A DNA stretch of 64,000 bases, from assembly GCF_001646655.1 (NCBI RefSeq), contig NZ_LPZN01000035.1, positions 1 through 64,000 of the forward strand, read 5' to 3'. The position numbers and the translations under genes are program-made. The stretch is from Rhodococcus gordoniae (lineage in GTDB: Bacteria; Actinomycetota; Actinomycetes; Mycobacteriales; Mycobacteriaceae). Below are positions 32,235 to 41,200 of this stretch, piece after piece. Below the pieces are notes generated by a model that was not told the DNA's origin, did no database searches, and saw nothing but the letters and a program-made list of their open reading frames with translations. How positions within the stretch are numbered: the first letter of the stretch is position 1; every line of letters starts with the position of its first letter.

Positions 32235-33277
32235 GGACAGTGCGGAAGGATGCGCAGGTGACCGAGAACAAGTACGTCGAGCCGGGTGCGGAGTTCACCC
32301 GCGACACCAACTACATCCCCACCCGCATCACCGCCGACGGGCGCGACGGCTATCCCGTCGAGGCCGGGCGGTACCGGCTCGTCGCCGCCCGCGCCTGCCC
32401 GTGGGCCAACCGCACCCTGATCGTGCGGCGACTGCTCGGTCTCGAGGACGCCCTGTCGCTGGGATTGTGCGGCCCGACTCACGACGAGCGCAGCTGGACG
32501 TTCGATCTCGACCCGGGCGGGGTCGATCCCGTCCTCCGGATCCCGCGACTGCAGGACGCCTATTTCGCCCGCTACCCGGGATACGACCGCGGGATCACCG
32601 TCCCGGCAGTCGTCGACGTCCCCACCGGGCAGGTCGTGACGAACGACTATCCGCAGATCACCCTCGACTTCTCCACCGAGTGGACGCAATTCCACCGTGA
32701 GGGCGCCCCGGATCTGTATCCGGAGAATCTGCGGGACGAGATCGACGAAGTGGCCGAACTCGTCTACCGGGACGTCAACAACGGCGTGTACCGGTGCGGT
32801 TTCGCCGGCTCGCAGGAGTCCTACGACAGAGCCTTCGACCGCCTGTTCGCCCGACTCGACTGGCTCGAGGAACGCCTCGGAGCACGGCGCTATCTCGTGG
32901 GCGAGAGCATCACCGAGGCCGACGTGCGCCTGTTCACCACGCTCGTCCGGTTCGACCCCGTCTACTACGGGCACTTCAAGTGCAACCGGAACCGGCTGGT
33001 GGACTTCCCGGCACTGTGGGCATACGCGCGCGACCTGTTCCAGACCCCCGGTTTCGGCGACACCGTCGACTTCGTGCAGATCAAGCAGCACTACTACCTC
33101 GTGCACACCGACGTGAATCCGACCGGCATCGTGCCGAAGGGGCCGGACCTGTCGAACTGGCTCGACCCGCACGGTCGTGAGGCTCTCGGCGGGCGGCCGT
33201 TCGGTGACGGCACGCCGCCGCCTCCGCCGCGCCCGAGCGAGGTGGTCCCCGACGGGCACGGCGCCATCGCCCGCTGA
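32231..33277 (+). CDS. Glutathionyl-hydroquinone reductase-like thioltransferase (Xi-class GST)
   Basis: A 348-residue protein of the YqjG/EcpG/PcpF family, which removes a thiol from thiolated hydroquinones. The catalytic cysteine lies in RACPWANRTLIVRRL (about 55-70), followed by the thioredoxin fold, VPAVVDVPTGQVVTNDYPQI (about 128) and a helical GST C-terminal domain with GESITEADVRLFTTLVRFDPVYYGHFKCN (about 228-256; the DVRLF and YYxHF pattern is diagnostic). Actinobacteria mainly use mycothiol, so the natural thiol is probably not glutathione; that is inference. The C-terminus has a Pro-rich tail (PPPPPRPSE). Its ATG overlaps the GNAT stop. Confidence 0.85.
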   Translation: MRTVRKDAQVTENKYVEPGAEFTRDTNYIPTRITADGRDGYPVEAGRYRLVAARACPWANRTLIVRRLLGLEDALSLGLCGPTHDERSWTFDLDPGGVDPVLRIPRLQDAYFARYPGYDRGITVPAVVDVPTGQVVTNDYPQITLDFSTEWTQFHREGAPDLYPENLRDEIDEVAELVYRDVNNGVYRCGFAGSQESYDRAFDRLFARLDWLEERLGARRYLVGESITEADVRLFTTLVRFDPVYYGHFKCNRNRLVDFPALWAYARDLFQTPGFGDTVDFVQIKQHYYLVHTDVNPTGIVPKGPDLSNWLDPHGREALGGRPFGDGTPPPPPRPSEVVPDGHGAIAR

Positions 33278-33292
33278 TCCCTGCGACGGTTC

Positions 33293-33757
33293 CTACGGCC
33301 GGCGCGGCCGATAGGTGCCGAGGCTCCAGTACACCCCGTGAGGGTCGCGGCAGGTGAACCCGTGCGAGCCGTAGTCCTCGTCGCGGAGTTCGACGGTCAC
33401 GGTCGCGCGAACGGCCGGGTCGTCGGCCTGTGCCGAGGCGAGCACCCTCTCGTACAGGGCGTCGACGGTGGCGTCGTCGGGAAGCACGAGATAGGCGGTA
33501 CCCGTATCGGCGTGCTGGTCGAGCGGAGACCCGCGACCGGTCGATCCGAGCATGACGCCTCCGCCGTACGGCCAGAGCAGGGCTGCGTGGTCGACGCGCT
33601 CGCCCTCCCCGTAGACCTCTGTCCCGACGAACCCGAGGGTGTCCACGAGGAAGCGGATCGCGCCCCGGGCGTCGGTGTAGGCGAAGCACGGCCACACCGA
33701 GTCGACGGTAGGTGTGACGGTGGCCGACTGCTGCGGGGAATTCGTTGTGTTCGTCAT
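33293..33757 (-). CDS. VOC-superfamily (glyoxalase/bleomycin resistance-like) protein
   Basis: A 154-residue protein with a paired beta-alpha-beta fold. Signatures are VWPCFAYTDARGAIRFLVDTLGFVGTEVY (about 22-50, read in parts), the DHAALLWPYGGGVMLGS segment, and HGFTCRDPHGVYWSLGTYRP near the end; the latter is typical of PhnB/glyoxalase-like members. The metal ligands are not all obvious, so enzymatic role is unclear. Start ATG 33757 gives the expected length. It converges on the thioltransferase gene with 15 bp between stops and lies downstream of the broken AraC regulator on the same strand, which probably controlled it. Confidence 0.8.
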   Translation of the reverse strand: MTNTTNSPQQSATVTPTVDSVWPCFAYTDARGAIRFLVDTLGFVGTEVYGEGERVDHAALLWPYGGGVMLGSTGRGSPLDQHADTGTAYLVLPDDATVDALYERVLASAQADDPAVRATVTVELRDEDYGSHGFTCRDPHGVYWSLGTYRPRRP

Positions 33758-33782
33758 GCCGTCCAGTGTCGGCGCCGCCACC

Positions 33783-34590
33783 TCAGTCGTCTTGGACGAA
33801 TGGGAACACTTCGTCCTCGAGCCACCGCGACGGCGGCACGCCGGCCAGGTCGCGCCAGTCGCGGGCGAGGTGTGCTTGATCGTAGAAGCCGCAGACGACG
33901 GCGATGTCCGCCAGACGCCGGGTCGGATCGGCACGCAGCATCTTCCGGGACCGGTCGAACCGCGCTACCCGGGCCACCTCTTTCGGCGACAGCCCGAACT
34001 CGGCGGTGCACCGATTCGTGAGGTGGCGTCTGCTCCATCCGAGTTCGTCCGCGACGGCACGGACCGGACGGGCAGGATCGGACACCAGCACGTGCCAGGC
34101 GTGCGCGAGGTGCCCGTCCGGACCCGTCGACCGGGCAGAGATCGAGGACGGCGAACCGCTCGTCCCAGGACACGCACGCGGAGATCCGGTCGAACAACTC
34201 TCGCCCGTCGGCACCGATGACGTCCTCGAGGTCGACAGCCCACGAGCCGAGTGCGGCAGCGGGCACACCCAGCAGCGCGCGGGCACCCGCCGGGGTGAGG
34301 GACAGTTGCATTCCGTGCTGGCGCCCGTCGTGGACGATGGGCACGGGGCGCGTCGACAGACCTCCGGCAAGAGCATCGAAACGCTCCGGGGACCGCCCGT
34401 CGCCCCGGGAGAGTTCGACCGGTTCGGAGATCGTGAGGATTACGGTGACCTCCGGAGAGGGCATACCCAGGTGGGTCCCCGGCGGGAAACCGTCGAGCCG
34501 ATACCCCTCGTACGACCGTACGTAGGGTGTCAGCAGGGGCGCCGGACGCCGCCTGGCGTCGTCCGACACCCCGACTGCGGACCCGGTCAT
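33783..34590 (-). pseudogene. AraC-family regulator disrupted by a frameshift
   Basis: Two overlapping reading frames together encode one AraC regulator of about 265 residues. The first frame (from ATG 34590) holds the N-terminal sensor part (LLTPYVRSYEGYRLDGFPPG to DERFAVLDLC). The C-terminal DNA-binding domain (AVADELGWSRRHLTNRC, IAVVCGFYDQAHLARDWRDL) is in the next frame and ends at 33783. The switch must occur between 34118 and 34140 and is equivalent to one extra base. Translation of frame one past that point gives non-homologous sequence. It may be a real mutation or a sequencing error; a slippery heptamer is not seen. It precedes the VOC gene. Confidence 0.75.
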
Positions 34591-34647
34591 GGCACCAGCG
34601 TAATGAGAGCAGTCCGGAAGACAAGAGCACCGGAGAACAGGGGCACG

Positions 34648-35382
34648 ATGAGCAGCAAACCAGGCATCGCAGAGGCCTTCATCGTCAAGATGCTGGACAA
34701 CGGCGCGAAGCTGCAGGGACCTGCGGTGGCGAAGTACGTCGATCTCATGCGTCGCGCACATCCCGACGAGTCCCCGGCGCAGATCATCGAGCGGCTCGAG
34801 AAGCAGTTCCTGCTCAGCGTCACGGGCAGCGGGTCGGCGGCAGGCGCGACCGCGGCCTTCCCCGGCGTCGGGACACTCGCGGCCATCGGCGCGGTGGGCG
34901 CCGAGACGGCCTTCTTCTTCGAGGCGTCCGCGCTGCTCACCCTGGCCATCGCATCGGTGCACGGGATCGAACCCCACAACCACGAACAGCGCCGTGCGCT
35001 GGTGCTCGCCGTCTCCCTCGGTGATGCCGGCCGGGAGATCGTCGCGACCGCGACCGGCGCGTCGCTGCGCAACTGGCCCAAGGCACTGACCACCGGCACG
35101 GGTGGCACCCAGCTGAAGACGCTGAACAATTCGCTGGTCAAGAAGTTCATCCGCCGGTACGTCGCGAAGCGGAGTCCGTTGCTGATCGGCAAGCTCGTGC
35201 CCGCGGGTATCGGTGCCGCCATCGGTGGTGTGGGTAACCGCGCGCTGGGCAAGCGCACGATCCAGCACGCGCGCGACGCCTTCGGCCCTCCCCCGCCCGC
35301 GTGGCCCATCGCCCGTCCCGTCCTCCCCGTGAACGGAGAGGCACCGGTCCTCGACGCCGGGGTTCCGGTATCGAAGGACTGA
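34648..35382 (+). CDS. EcsC-like conserved protein
   Basis: A 244-residue protein of unclear function. It has an N-terminal helical region (FIVKMLDNGAKLQGPAVAKYVDLMRRAHP), two hydrophobic Gly/Ala-rich stretches (SGSAAGATAAFPGVGTLAAIGAVGAETAFFFEASALL, about 57-93, read in parts, and VPAGIGAAIGGVGNRALGKRTI, about 190-211) and a Pro-rich tail. Gly-rich membrane-associating segments of this type occur in the EcsC family, but I am not certain of the match. The start is ATG 34648 with GGAGAACAGGGG upstream; ATG 34603 would add 15 residues. The next gene begins 2 bp after its stop, so the two are a pair. Confidence 0.6.
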   Translation: MSSKPGIAEAFIVKMLDNGAKLQGPAVAKYVDLMRRAHPDESPAQIIERLEKQFLLSVTGSGSAAGATAAFPGVGTLAAIGAVGAETAFFFEASALLTLAIASVHGIEPHNHEQRRALVLAVSLGDAGREIVATATGASLRNWPKALTTGTGGTQLKTLNNSLVKKFIRRYVAKRSPLLIGKLVPAGIGAAIGGVGNRALGKRTIQHARDAFGPPPPAWPIARPVLPVNGEAPVLDAGVPVSKD

Positions 35383-35384
35383 CG

Positions 35385-36191
35385 GTGCCCGCCGACGGGA
35401 AGGTGTACGTCCGGGAGTCCGGTGCGGGAGCGCGCACCGTCGTACTGCTGCACGGCTTCTCCGACCACGGTGGTACGTGGTGCAAGGTCGCACCGGCGAT
35501 CGCCGAGCGTCACCGGGTGCTCACGGTCGACCTGCCCGGTTTCGGGCGCAGCGCGCAGCACTGGGAGACACCGGTGCTCGACCACTACGTCGACATCGTG
35601 GCCGAACTCGTCGACGACGTGCCCGAGCCGGTGTCGCTGGTCGGGAACTCGCTCGGTGCGGTGACGGCGCTGGTGTTCGCCTCCGTCCACCCGTCCCGCG
35701 TCGATCGTGTGGTGCTCGCCGACATGCCGGGGCTCGCCGGGATCCCCCGGTGGTGGACACGCGGCGCACGCATGCCGGTCGAGCTGTCGCGCGCGTTGCT
35801 GCGTCCGCTGCCCGTCGCGGTGATGCAGCAGGTCATGGGCACCCTGTACGGGCGTGCGGCGGTGCATCGACGCGGCACCTTCGACCGGGCCGTGCGCACG
35901 GCGTTCGCGGCGAACTACGCGACGCGCGAGCAGGTCGACACCCTGCTGACGGTCGGCCGGCACGCCATCGGCGAACTCGGCCGGCTGCCGATCCCGGAGA
36001 TGGTGCACGCCCTCGACATGCCGGCCCTGTTGGTGTGGGGTGCGCGCGACCGGCTGACACCCGCTCATGCCGCGCGGCGCGTGCAGGCCGGCGGCAGGAG
36101 ACGAGTCGTGATCATCCCCGATGCCGGGCACTGCCCCCAGCTCGACGCCCCGCGCGAATTCCTCGACGCCGTCCTGCCCTTCCTCGGATGA
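35385..36191 (+). CDS. Alpha/beta hydrolase
   Basis: A 268-residue serine hydrolase. The oxyanion HG motif is VVLLHGFSDHGGTW (about 20-33), the nucleophile elbow is VGNSLGAV (about 87-94), the acid is in LVWGARDRLTPAHAA (about 215) and the catalytic His in IPDAGHCPQLDAP (about 244). It resembles haloalkane dehalogenase or meta-cleavage hydrolase relatives, but halide-binding residues are not evident. The GTG at 35385 is preceded by GAAGGA at 6 nt and begins 2 bp after the EcsC-like stop, indicating co-transcription. The upstream ATG reading is inside the previous gene and lacks homology. Confidence 0.85.
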   Translation: MPADGKVYVRESGAGARTVVLLHGFSDHGGTWCKVAPAIAERHRVLTVDLPGFGRSAQHWETPVLDHYVDIVAELVDDVPEPVSLVGNSLGAVTALVFASVHPSRVDRVVLADMPGLAGIPRWWTRGARMPVELSRALLRPLPVAVMQQVMGTLYGRAAVHRRGTFDRAVRTAFAANYATREQVDTLLTVGRHAIGELGRLPIPEMVHALDMPALLVWGARDRLTPAHAARRVQAGGRRRVVIIPDAGHCPQLDAPREFLDAVLPFLG

Positions 36192-36258
36192 CCCGTAAGC
36201 TCACGGCGACCGCGGCACGAGCCGCACCCACATCTCGACGACGCGGGGGTCCGTATCC

Positions 36259-37359
36259 GTGACAGCACCGTCAGCGCAACCGCCGTACGGCACACCCGAT
36301 CCCCGGGTGCCCTCGGGGGCGTCCGGCGCGGGGATCGCCGTCCACGGCCTGAGCAAGGCGTTCGGCGACCACGCGGCCGTGTCGAATCTGTGGTTCACGG
36401 TTCCGCCCGGGTCGATCACAGGTTTCCTCGGTCCCAACGGATCGGGTAAGTCCACCACACTCGGCATGATGCTCGGTCTCATCCGGCCGAGTGCCGGCAA
36501 CGCCGTCGTCGACGGCGTGCCGTTCACGGCCCTGCAGCAGCCGGCGCAGGTCGTCGGTGCCGTGCTGGACGCGCGCAGCGCCCACCCCAAGCACCGGGCG
36601 CTGACGCACCTGCAGATCTACTGCGCCGCGATCGGTGTGCCCGACGAGCGGGCGCAGCAGATGCTCGACCTCGTCGGCCTCGGATCGGTCGCGCGACGCC
36701 GCATCGGCGAGTTCTCCCTCGGCATGCGGCAGCGACTCGCCCTGGCGACGGCGCTGCTCGGGCAACCGCGTTATCTGGTGCTCGACGAACCGGCGAACGG
36801 ACTCGACCCGGAGGGCATGGCCTGGCTGCGTGACTTCCTCCGCGCCTTCGCCGGCAACGGTGGGACCGTGCTGATCTCGAGTCACATCCTGCGGGAGGTC
36901 GAACAGATGGCCGATCGTCTCGTGGTCATCGCGAACGGGCACCTGGTCGCGGAGACCTCGATGACGGACCTGCGCGACACCTACCGCTCGCGGGTGTTCG
37001 TCGCGTCCTCCGACCCGGCCCGCCTCGCGACGGCGCTCGCCGCAGCGGGGCACACCGATGCCCAGGTGCAGCAGGACGGACGGCTCGCGGTGGTCGGTGC
37101 TGCTCCCGACCGCATCGCCGAGATCGCCGGAACCGCGGAGGTGACATTGTTCGGCACGAGTGTCGAGCACGTCGATCTCGAGCAGGTGTACCTGGCGATG
37201 ACGGCGGGTCGCTACGCGGCCGCTCCGGTTGCGCAGTACCCGGGGCACGGACCCCACCGACCCCAGGCCCAGCAGTACCCGCAGGCCCAGCAGTACCCGC
37301 AGTCGCAGTGGGGACAGCCGAACCGACCGCCGACCGGACAAGGAGGCCCCACCGCATGA
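36259..37359 (+). CDS. ABC-2 exporter ATP-binding protein with QQYPQ tail
   Basis: A 366-residue ATPase. Walker A is GPNGSGKST (about 59-67), the signature is the variant FSLGMRQRLALATALLG (about 153), Walker B is YLVLDEPANGLDPEG (about 173) and the switch His is in LISSHILREVEQMAD. The SLGMRQR signature is usual for BcrA/lantibiotic-immunity-type exporters. The C-terminus has an unusual Gln/Pro/Tyr-rich tail made of repeated QAQQYP units encoded by an 18-bp perfect tandem repeat. The gene is followed by its permease with a 4-bp ATGA overlap. The start is GTG 36259; no strong Shine-Dalgarno. Confidence 0.88.
   Translation: MTAPSAQPPYGTPDPRVPSGASGAGIAVHGLSKAFGDHAAVSNLWFTVPPGSITGFLGPNGSGKSTTLGMMLGLIRPSAGNAVVDGVPFTALQQPAQVVGAVLDARSAHPKHRALTHLQIYCAAIGVPDERAQQMLDLVGLGSVARRRIGEFSLGMRQRLALATALLGQPRYLVLDEPANGLDPEGMAWLRDFLRAFAGNGGTVLISSHILREVEQMADRLVVIANGHLVAETSMTDLRDTYRSRVFVASSDPARLATALAAAGHTDAQVQQDGRLAVVGAAPDRIAEIAGTAEVTLFGTSVEHVDLEQVYLAMTAGRYAAAPVAQYPGHGPHRPQAQQYPQAQQYPQSQWGQPNRPPTGQGGPTA
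37264..37299 (+). repeat. Tandem 18-bp repeat in the ABC ATPase tail
   Basis: CAGGCCCAGCAGTACCCG occurs twice without a gap (37264-37281, 37282-37299), followed by a degenerate partial copy. It encodes QAQQYP units and is a likely site of length variation between strains. Confidence 0.85.
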
Positions 37360-38135
37360 CCGCGCTTCTCACCGCCGAGTTCCGCAAGGTCCTGAGCCTG
37401 CGCTACTGGTGGATCCTCGGCATCGCACCGCTGATGGTGGGCCTGTTCTGCGGCGCGCTGACACTGCCGGTCGCGCGGCAACTCGAATACGGCTTCGGCG
37501 ACGGCGTCGCCGAAGCCGTCGCCGCCGCGGTCGGCATCTCCCTCGCCCTGTCGCTGGTCTTCCTGTTCGCCGCGATCTTCGGCGCGGTGGCGACCGGCAG
37601 CGAGTTCGCGCACCGCACGATCATGACGACCTTCCTCACCACGAGGGGCCGCGATCGGGTCGTCGGTGTGAAGCTCGCGACCGTTGCCGTGATCGGATTG
37701 CTGTACTGCATCGTCACGGAACTCGCGGCGGCCGCGACGCTCGTGCTGTTCGGAGGCGGCTTCGAGGGCGCCGACCTCGGATCGGTCGTCCAGGTGCTGG
37801 GCATCGGCCTGTTCTGCGCGCTGATGTGGTCGCTCATCGGAGCCGGGCTCGGCCTGCTCACACGGTCCACGACGGGCAGTGTGCTCGCGATCTGCGCATG
37901 GGTGCCGTTCGGTGAACTGATCGTCTCGCTCGTCCTGCACGGTCTCGGTCTCGGGGCACTCGCGTCGTACCTGCCGGCACAGGCCACCTGGTACGTGCTG
38001 TTCTCGGCGGTGTCGATGCCCGAGGACGTGACGCTGGAGATGACGTGGCCGCTGGCACCGCTGGTCCTGGTCCTCTGGACCGTGATGCTGGGCGGTCTCG
38101 GCTGGTGGCGGACCCGAACCGCCGACATCGTCTGA
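37356..38135 (+). CDS. ABC-2 permease
   Basis: A 259-residue membrane protein with six predicted helices: about 20-38, 58-82, 103-126, 142-162, 170-193 and 228-250. Between helices 2 and 3 is EFAHRTIMTTFLTTRGRDRVVGVKL, the typical ABC-2 permease cytosolic loop (EF-x-x-x-T). It pairs with the ATPase just upstream, whose stop it overlaps by 4 bp. The pair could act in immunity to, or export of, a small peptide or lipid; the sequence does not decide. Confidence 0.88.
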   Translation: MTALLTAEFRKVLSLRYWWILGIAPLMVGLFCGALTLPVARQLEYGFGDGVAEAVAAAVGISLALSLVFLFAAIFGAVATGSEFAHRTIMTTFLTTRGRDRVVGVKLATVAVIGLLYCIVTELAAAATLVLFGGGFEGADLGSVVQVLGIGLFCALMWSLIGAGLGLLTRSTTGSVLAICAWVPFGELIVSLVLHGLGLGALASYLPAQATWYVLFSAVSMPEDVTLEMTWPLAPLVLVLWTVMLGGLGWWRTRTADIV

Positions 38136-38198
38136 CGCACCTCCCTGCGCAGCGACCGTCTGCGACCGGCTCCGACCCGGTCTGTCGTCGCGCGGCGC

Positions 38199-38204
38199 TA
38201 ATGT
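38199..38204 (+). promoter_or_regulatory. -10 box for leaderless fused ABC exporter transcript
   Basis: TAATGT is 7 nt before the ATG at 38212. Confidence 0.45.
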
Positions 38205-38211
38205 CGGTTCG

Positions 38212-41200
38212 ATGGCACACGACCCGATTCCGCGCACACCGGGATGGATTTCCCGGCTCGTCGCCGAATGCCTGAAACACCGCAGAACAGCCGTGGGGGC
38301 GCTGGCCGTCACCGTGGTCGCCGCCCTGATCGACATCACCTTTCCGCTGCTGACGAAAGTCGCGGTCGACAGCGCGACCGGACAGGGCGAGGTGCCCGCC
38401 GACGACCTGCGTCTGATCGGTCTCGCCGCGGGGGCGATCGCGGCCGGCGCGGTGATCCGGTTCGGCTGCCAGTACGGGCGGCGCATGCTCGCCGGACGCC
38501 TGTCGCTCGACGTGCAGCACGACCTGCGGTTGCGTCTGCTCGGCTCGCTCCAACGTCTCGACGGCCACGGTCAGGACCGCATCCGCACCGGTCAGGTGGT
38601 TTCGCGGTCCATCACCGACCTGCAGCTCGTCCAGGGTCTGCTCGCGATGGTGCCGATGTCGGCGGGAGCGCTGCTGCAGTTCGTGCTCGCGCTGGTGATC
38701 ATGATGTCGCTCTCGCCCCTGCTCACGCTGGTCGCGGTGGTCACGGTCCCGATCATCGGCGGCCTCGTCCGGGTGGTGCGCCCGAAGCTGTTCGCCGCGA
38801 CGTGGTCGGCGCAACAGCGCGCGGCCGATCTCGCCCAGCACGTCGAGGAGACCGTCACCGGGGTGCGGGTCGTGAAGGGATTCGGCCAGGAGTCCCGCGC
38901 CGTCGACCAGCTCGAGGAGCACGGTCGCCGGTTGTACGCGGAGCGTCTGCGCGCGGCCCGGATCAATGCGTGGTTCTCGGCACCGCTGGGTGCCATCCCG
39001 CAGTTCGGGCTCGTCGCCACGATCGCGCTCGGCGGCTGGCTCGCCCTCGACGGTGGGATCACCGTGGGTACCTTCGTGGCGTTCACCGCCTATGTGGCGA
39101 CGATGACGGCGACGACCCGCACGCTGTCGCAGGTCGTGATCATGGCGCAGTTGTCCCGCGCCGCCGTGGAGCGGGTGTACGAGGTGATCGACACCGAACC
39201 CGACGTCGCCGATCCCCCGCATCCCGTCGCGCTGCCCGACGGTCCGCTCGGGGTGCACCTGAAGGATGTGACGTTCGGTTTCGACGACGACCGGGACGTG
39301 CTGCGCGGGCTCGACCTGGAGATCGCACCCGGCGAGACCGTCGCGATCGTCGGTCCGGCGGGCTCGGGCAAGACCGTTCTCTCGCTGCTGCTCCCCCGTT
39401 TCTACGCGCCACGCCACGGGTCGGTGTGCCTGACCGCCGACGGGCACGACATCGACGTCGCCACCCTCCGCGCCGACGACCTGCGCGGTGCGGTCGGTCT
39501 CGTCTTCGACGAGCCGTTCCTGTTCTCCGACTCGGTCGCGTCCAACATCGCGCTCGGCCGGCCCGACGCGTCGGACGACGAGATCCGGGCCGCTGCGGCA
39601 GCGGCGCGCGCCGACGACTTCGTCGACGCGCTGCCCGAGGGCTACGACACCATCGTCGACATCGGGACGGTCGACGAACTCGACGAACGCAGTCCCGTCT
39701 TCCGGCGTCTGCTCTCGACCGACGAGGACGTCGTGCCGGATGCGGAGCGTCCGGTGGCGGCCGGCGAGTTGTGGCCGGAGGGCCACGAGGACGAGCCGTC
39801 CGGCGCCGTCGTCGACACGGCGGCCCCCGGTGGTGGTCGTGGCGGACCGGGGGGCGGTGGTCGCGGCGGACCGATGCCGGGGGCGCTCGGCGCGGTGGCC
39901 CCGACACCGGAACTGCGCGCCGCGGTCGCGGCCCTCCCCCCCGCCACCGAGACCCCCGGGAGTGATCCGGCCCTGCAGTCCGACTCCCTGCGCCTGCCCG
40001 ACCCGCAGTTCCGGTTGTGGACGACGCTGCGCCCGGTGCGTGCCCTGCTCGCGCTCGTCGTGCTGTGCCTGGCGGTGGAGTCGCTGACGAGCATCGCGTT
40101 CCCGTCGCTCGTGCGGTTCGCCGTCGACCGCGGGGTGACCCCGGGCGAGCCGTCGCGGTTGTGGCAGGCGACCGCCGCGGGTGTGGTCCTCGCGCTGCTC
40201 GGCTGGATCGCGGTCGCGATCCTCACCGTGCTCACCGCGCGCGCGGGCGAGCGGGTGCTGTTCGGGCTGCGCGTGCGCTCGTATGCACACCTGCAGCGAC
40301 TCGGACTCGACTATTACGAACGCGAACTGTCGGGCCGGATCATGACCCGGATGACGACCGATGTGGACGCGTTGTCGCAGTTCATCCAGACCGGCCTGTC
40401 CACCGCGGTGGTGGCGGTGCTGACGCTCACCGGCATCTCGGTCGCGTTGATCGCGACCGATCTGTCCCTGGCCCTGGTGGTGCTGGCGGTGCTGCCCGTC
40501 CTGGTGGTCGCGACCTTGTGGTTCCGGAAGATCTCCGGGACGGCATACGCGCAGTCCCGCGAACGCATATCCGTGGTGAACGCGGATTTCCAGGAGAACG
40601 TCACGGGTCTGCGCGCCGCGCAGGCCTACCGCCGGGAGGAGACCGCCGCCCGTCGTTTCGCCGAGCGCGCGGAGGCCTATCGGCGCAGCCGCCTGCGCTC
40701 GCAACGGGCGATCTCGCTGTACTTCCCGTTCATCACCTTCCTGTCCGACCTCGCGCTCGCCGCAGTCGTCTTCGTCGGGGCGCGCGAGGTGGCGTCGGGT
40801 GCGGTCGGCCCGGGTGTGCTGATCGCGTTCGTGCTGTACCTGAACCTGCTGTTCGCACCCATCCAGCAGTTGTCGCAGGTCTTCGACGGCTACCAGCAGG
40901 CGAGGGTGGGTCTGCACCGGATCGGCGACCTCCTGCGGACCGAGAGTTCGCTCGAGTCGGCGCAGGAGGGCACGGTGGCCGTCACCGGGCACCTCCGCGG
41001 CGACGTCCACCTGAGGGAGGTCGGTTTCCGGTACCGCGAGGCCGAACGCGAAGCCCTGAGCGGGGTGGACCTGCGTATCCCGGCCGGGTCGACGGTCGCT
41101 CTGGTGGGCCGGACCGGCGCCGGGAAGTCGACGGTCGTCAAGCTGCTCGCGAGGTTCTACGACCCCACTTCGGGCTCGGTGCGGGTGGACGAGACCGATC

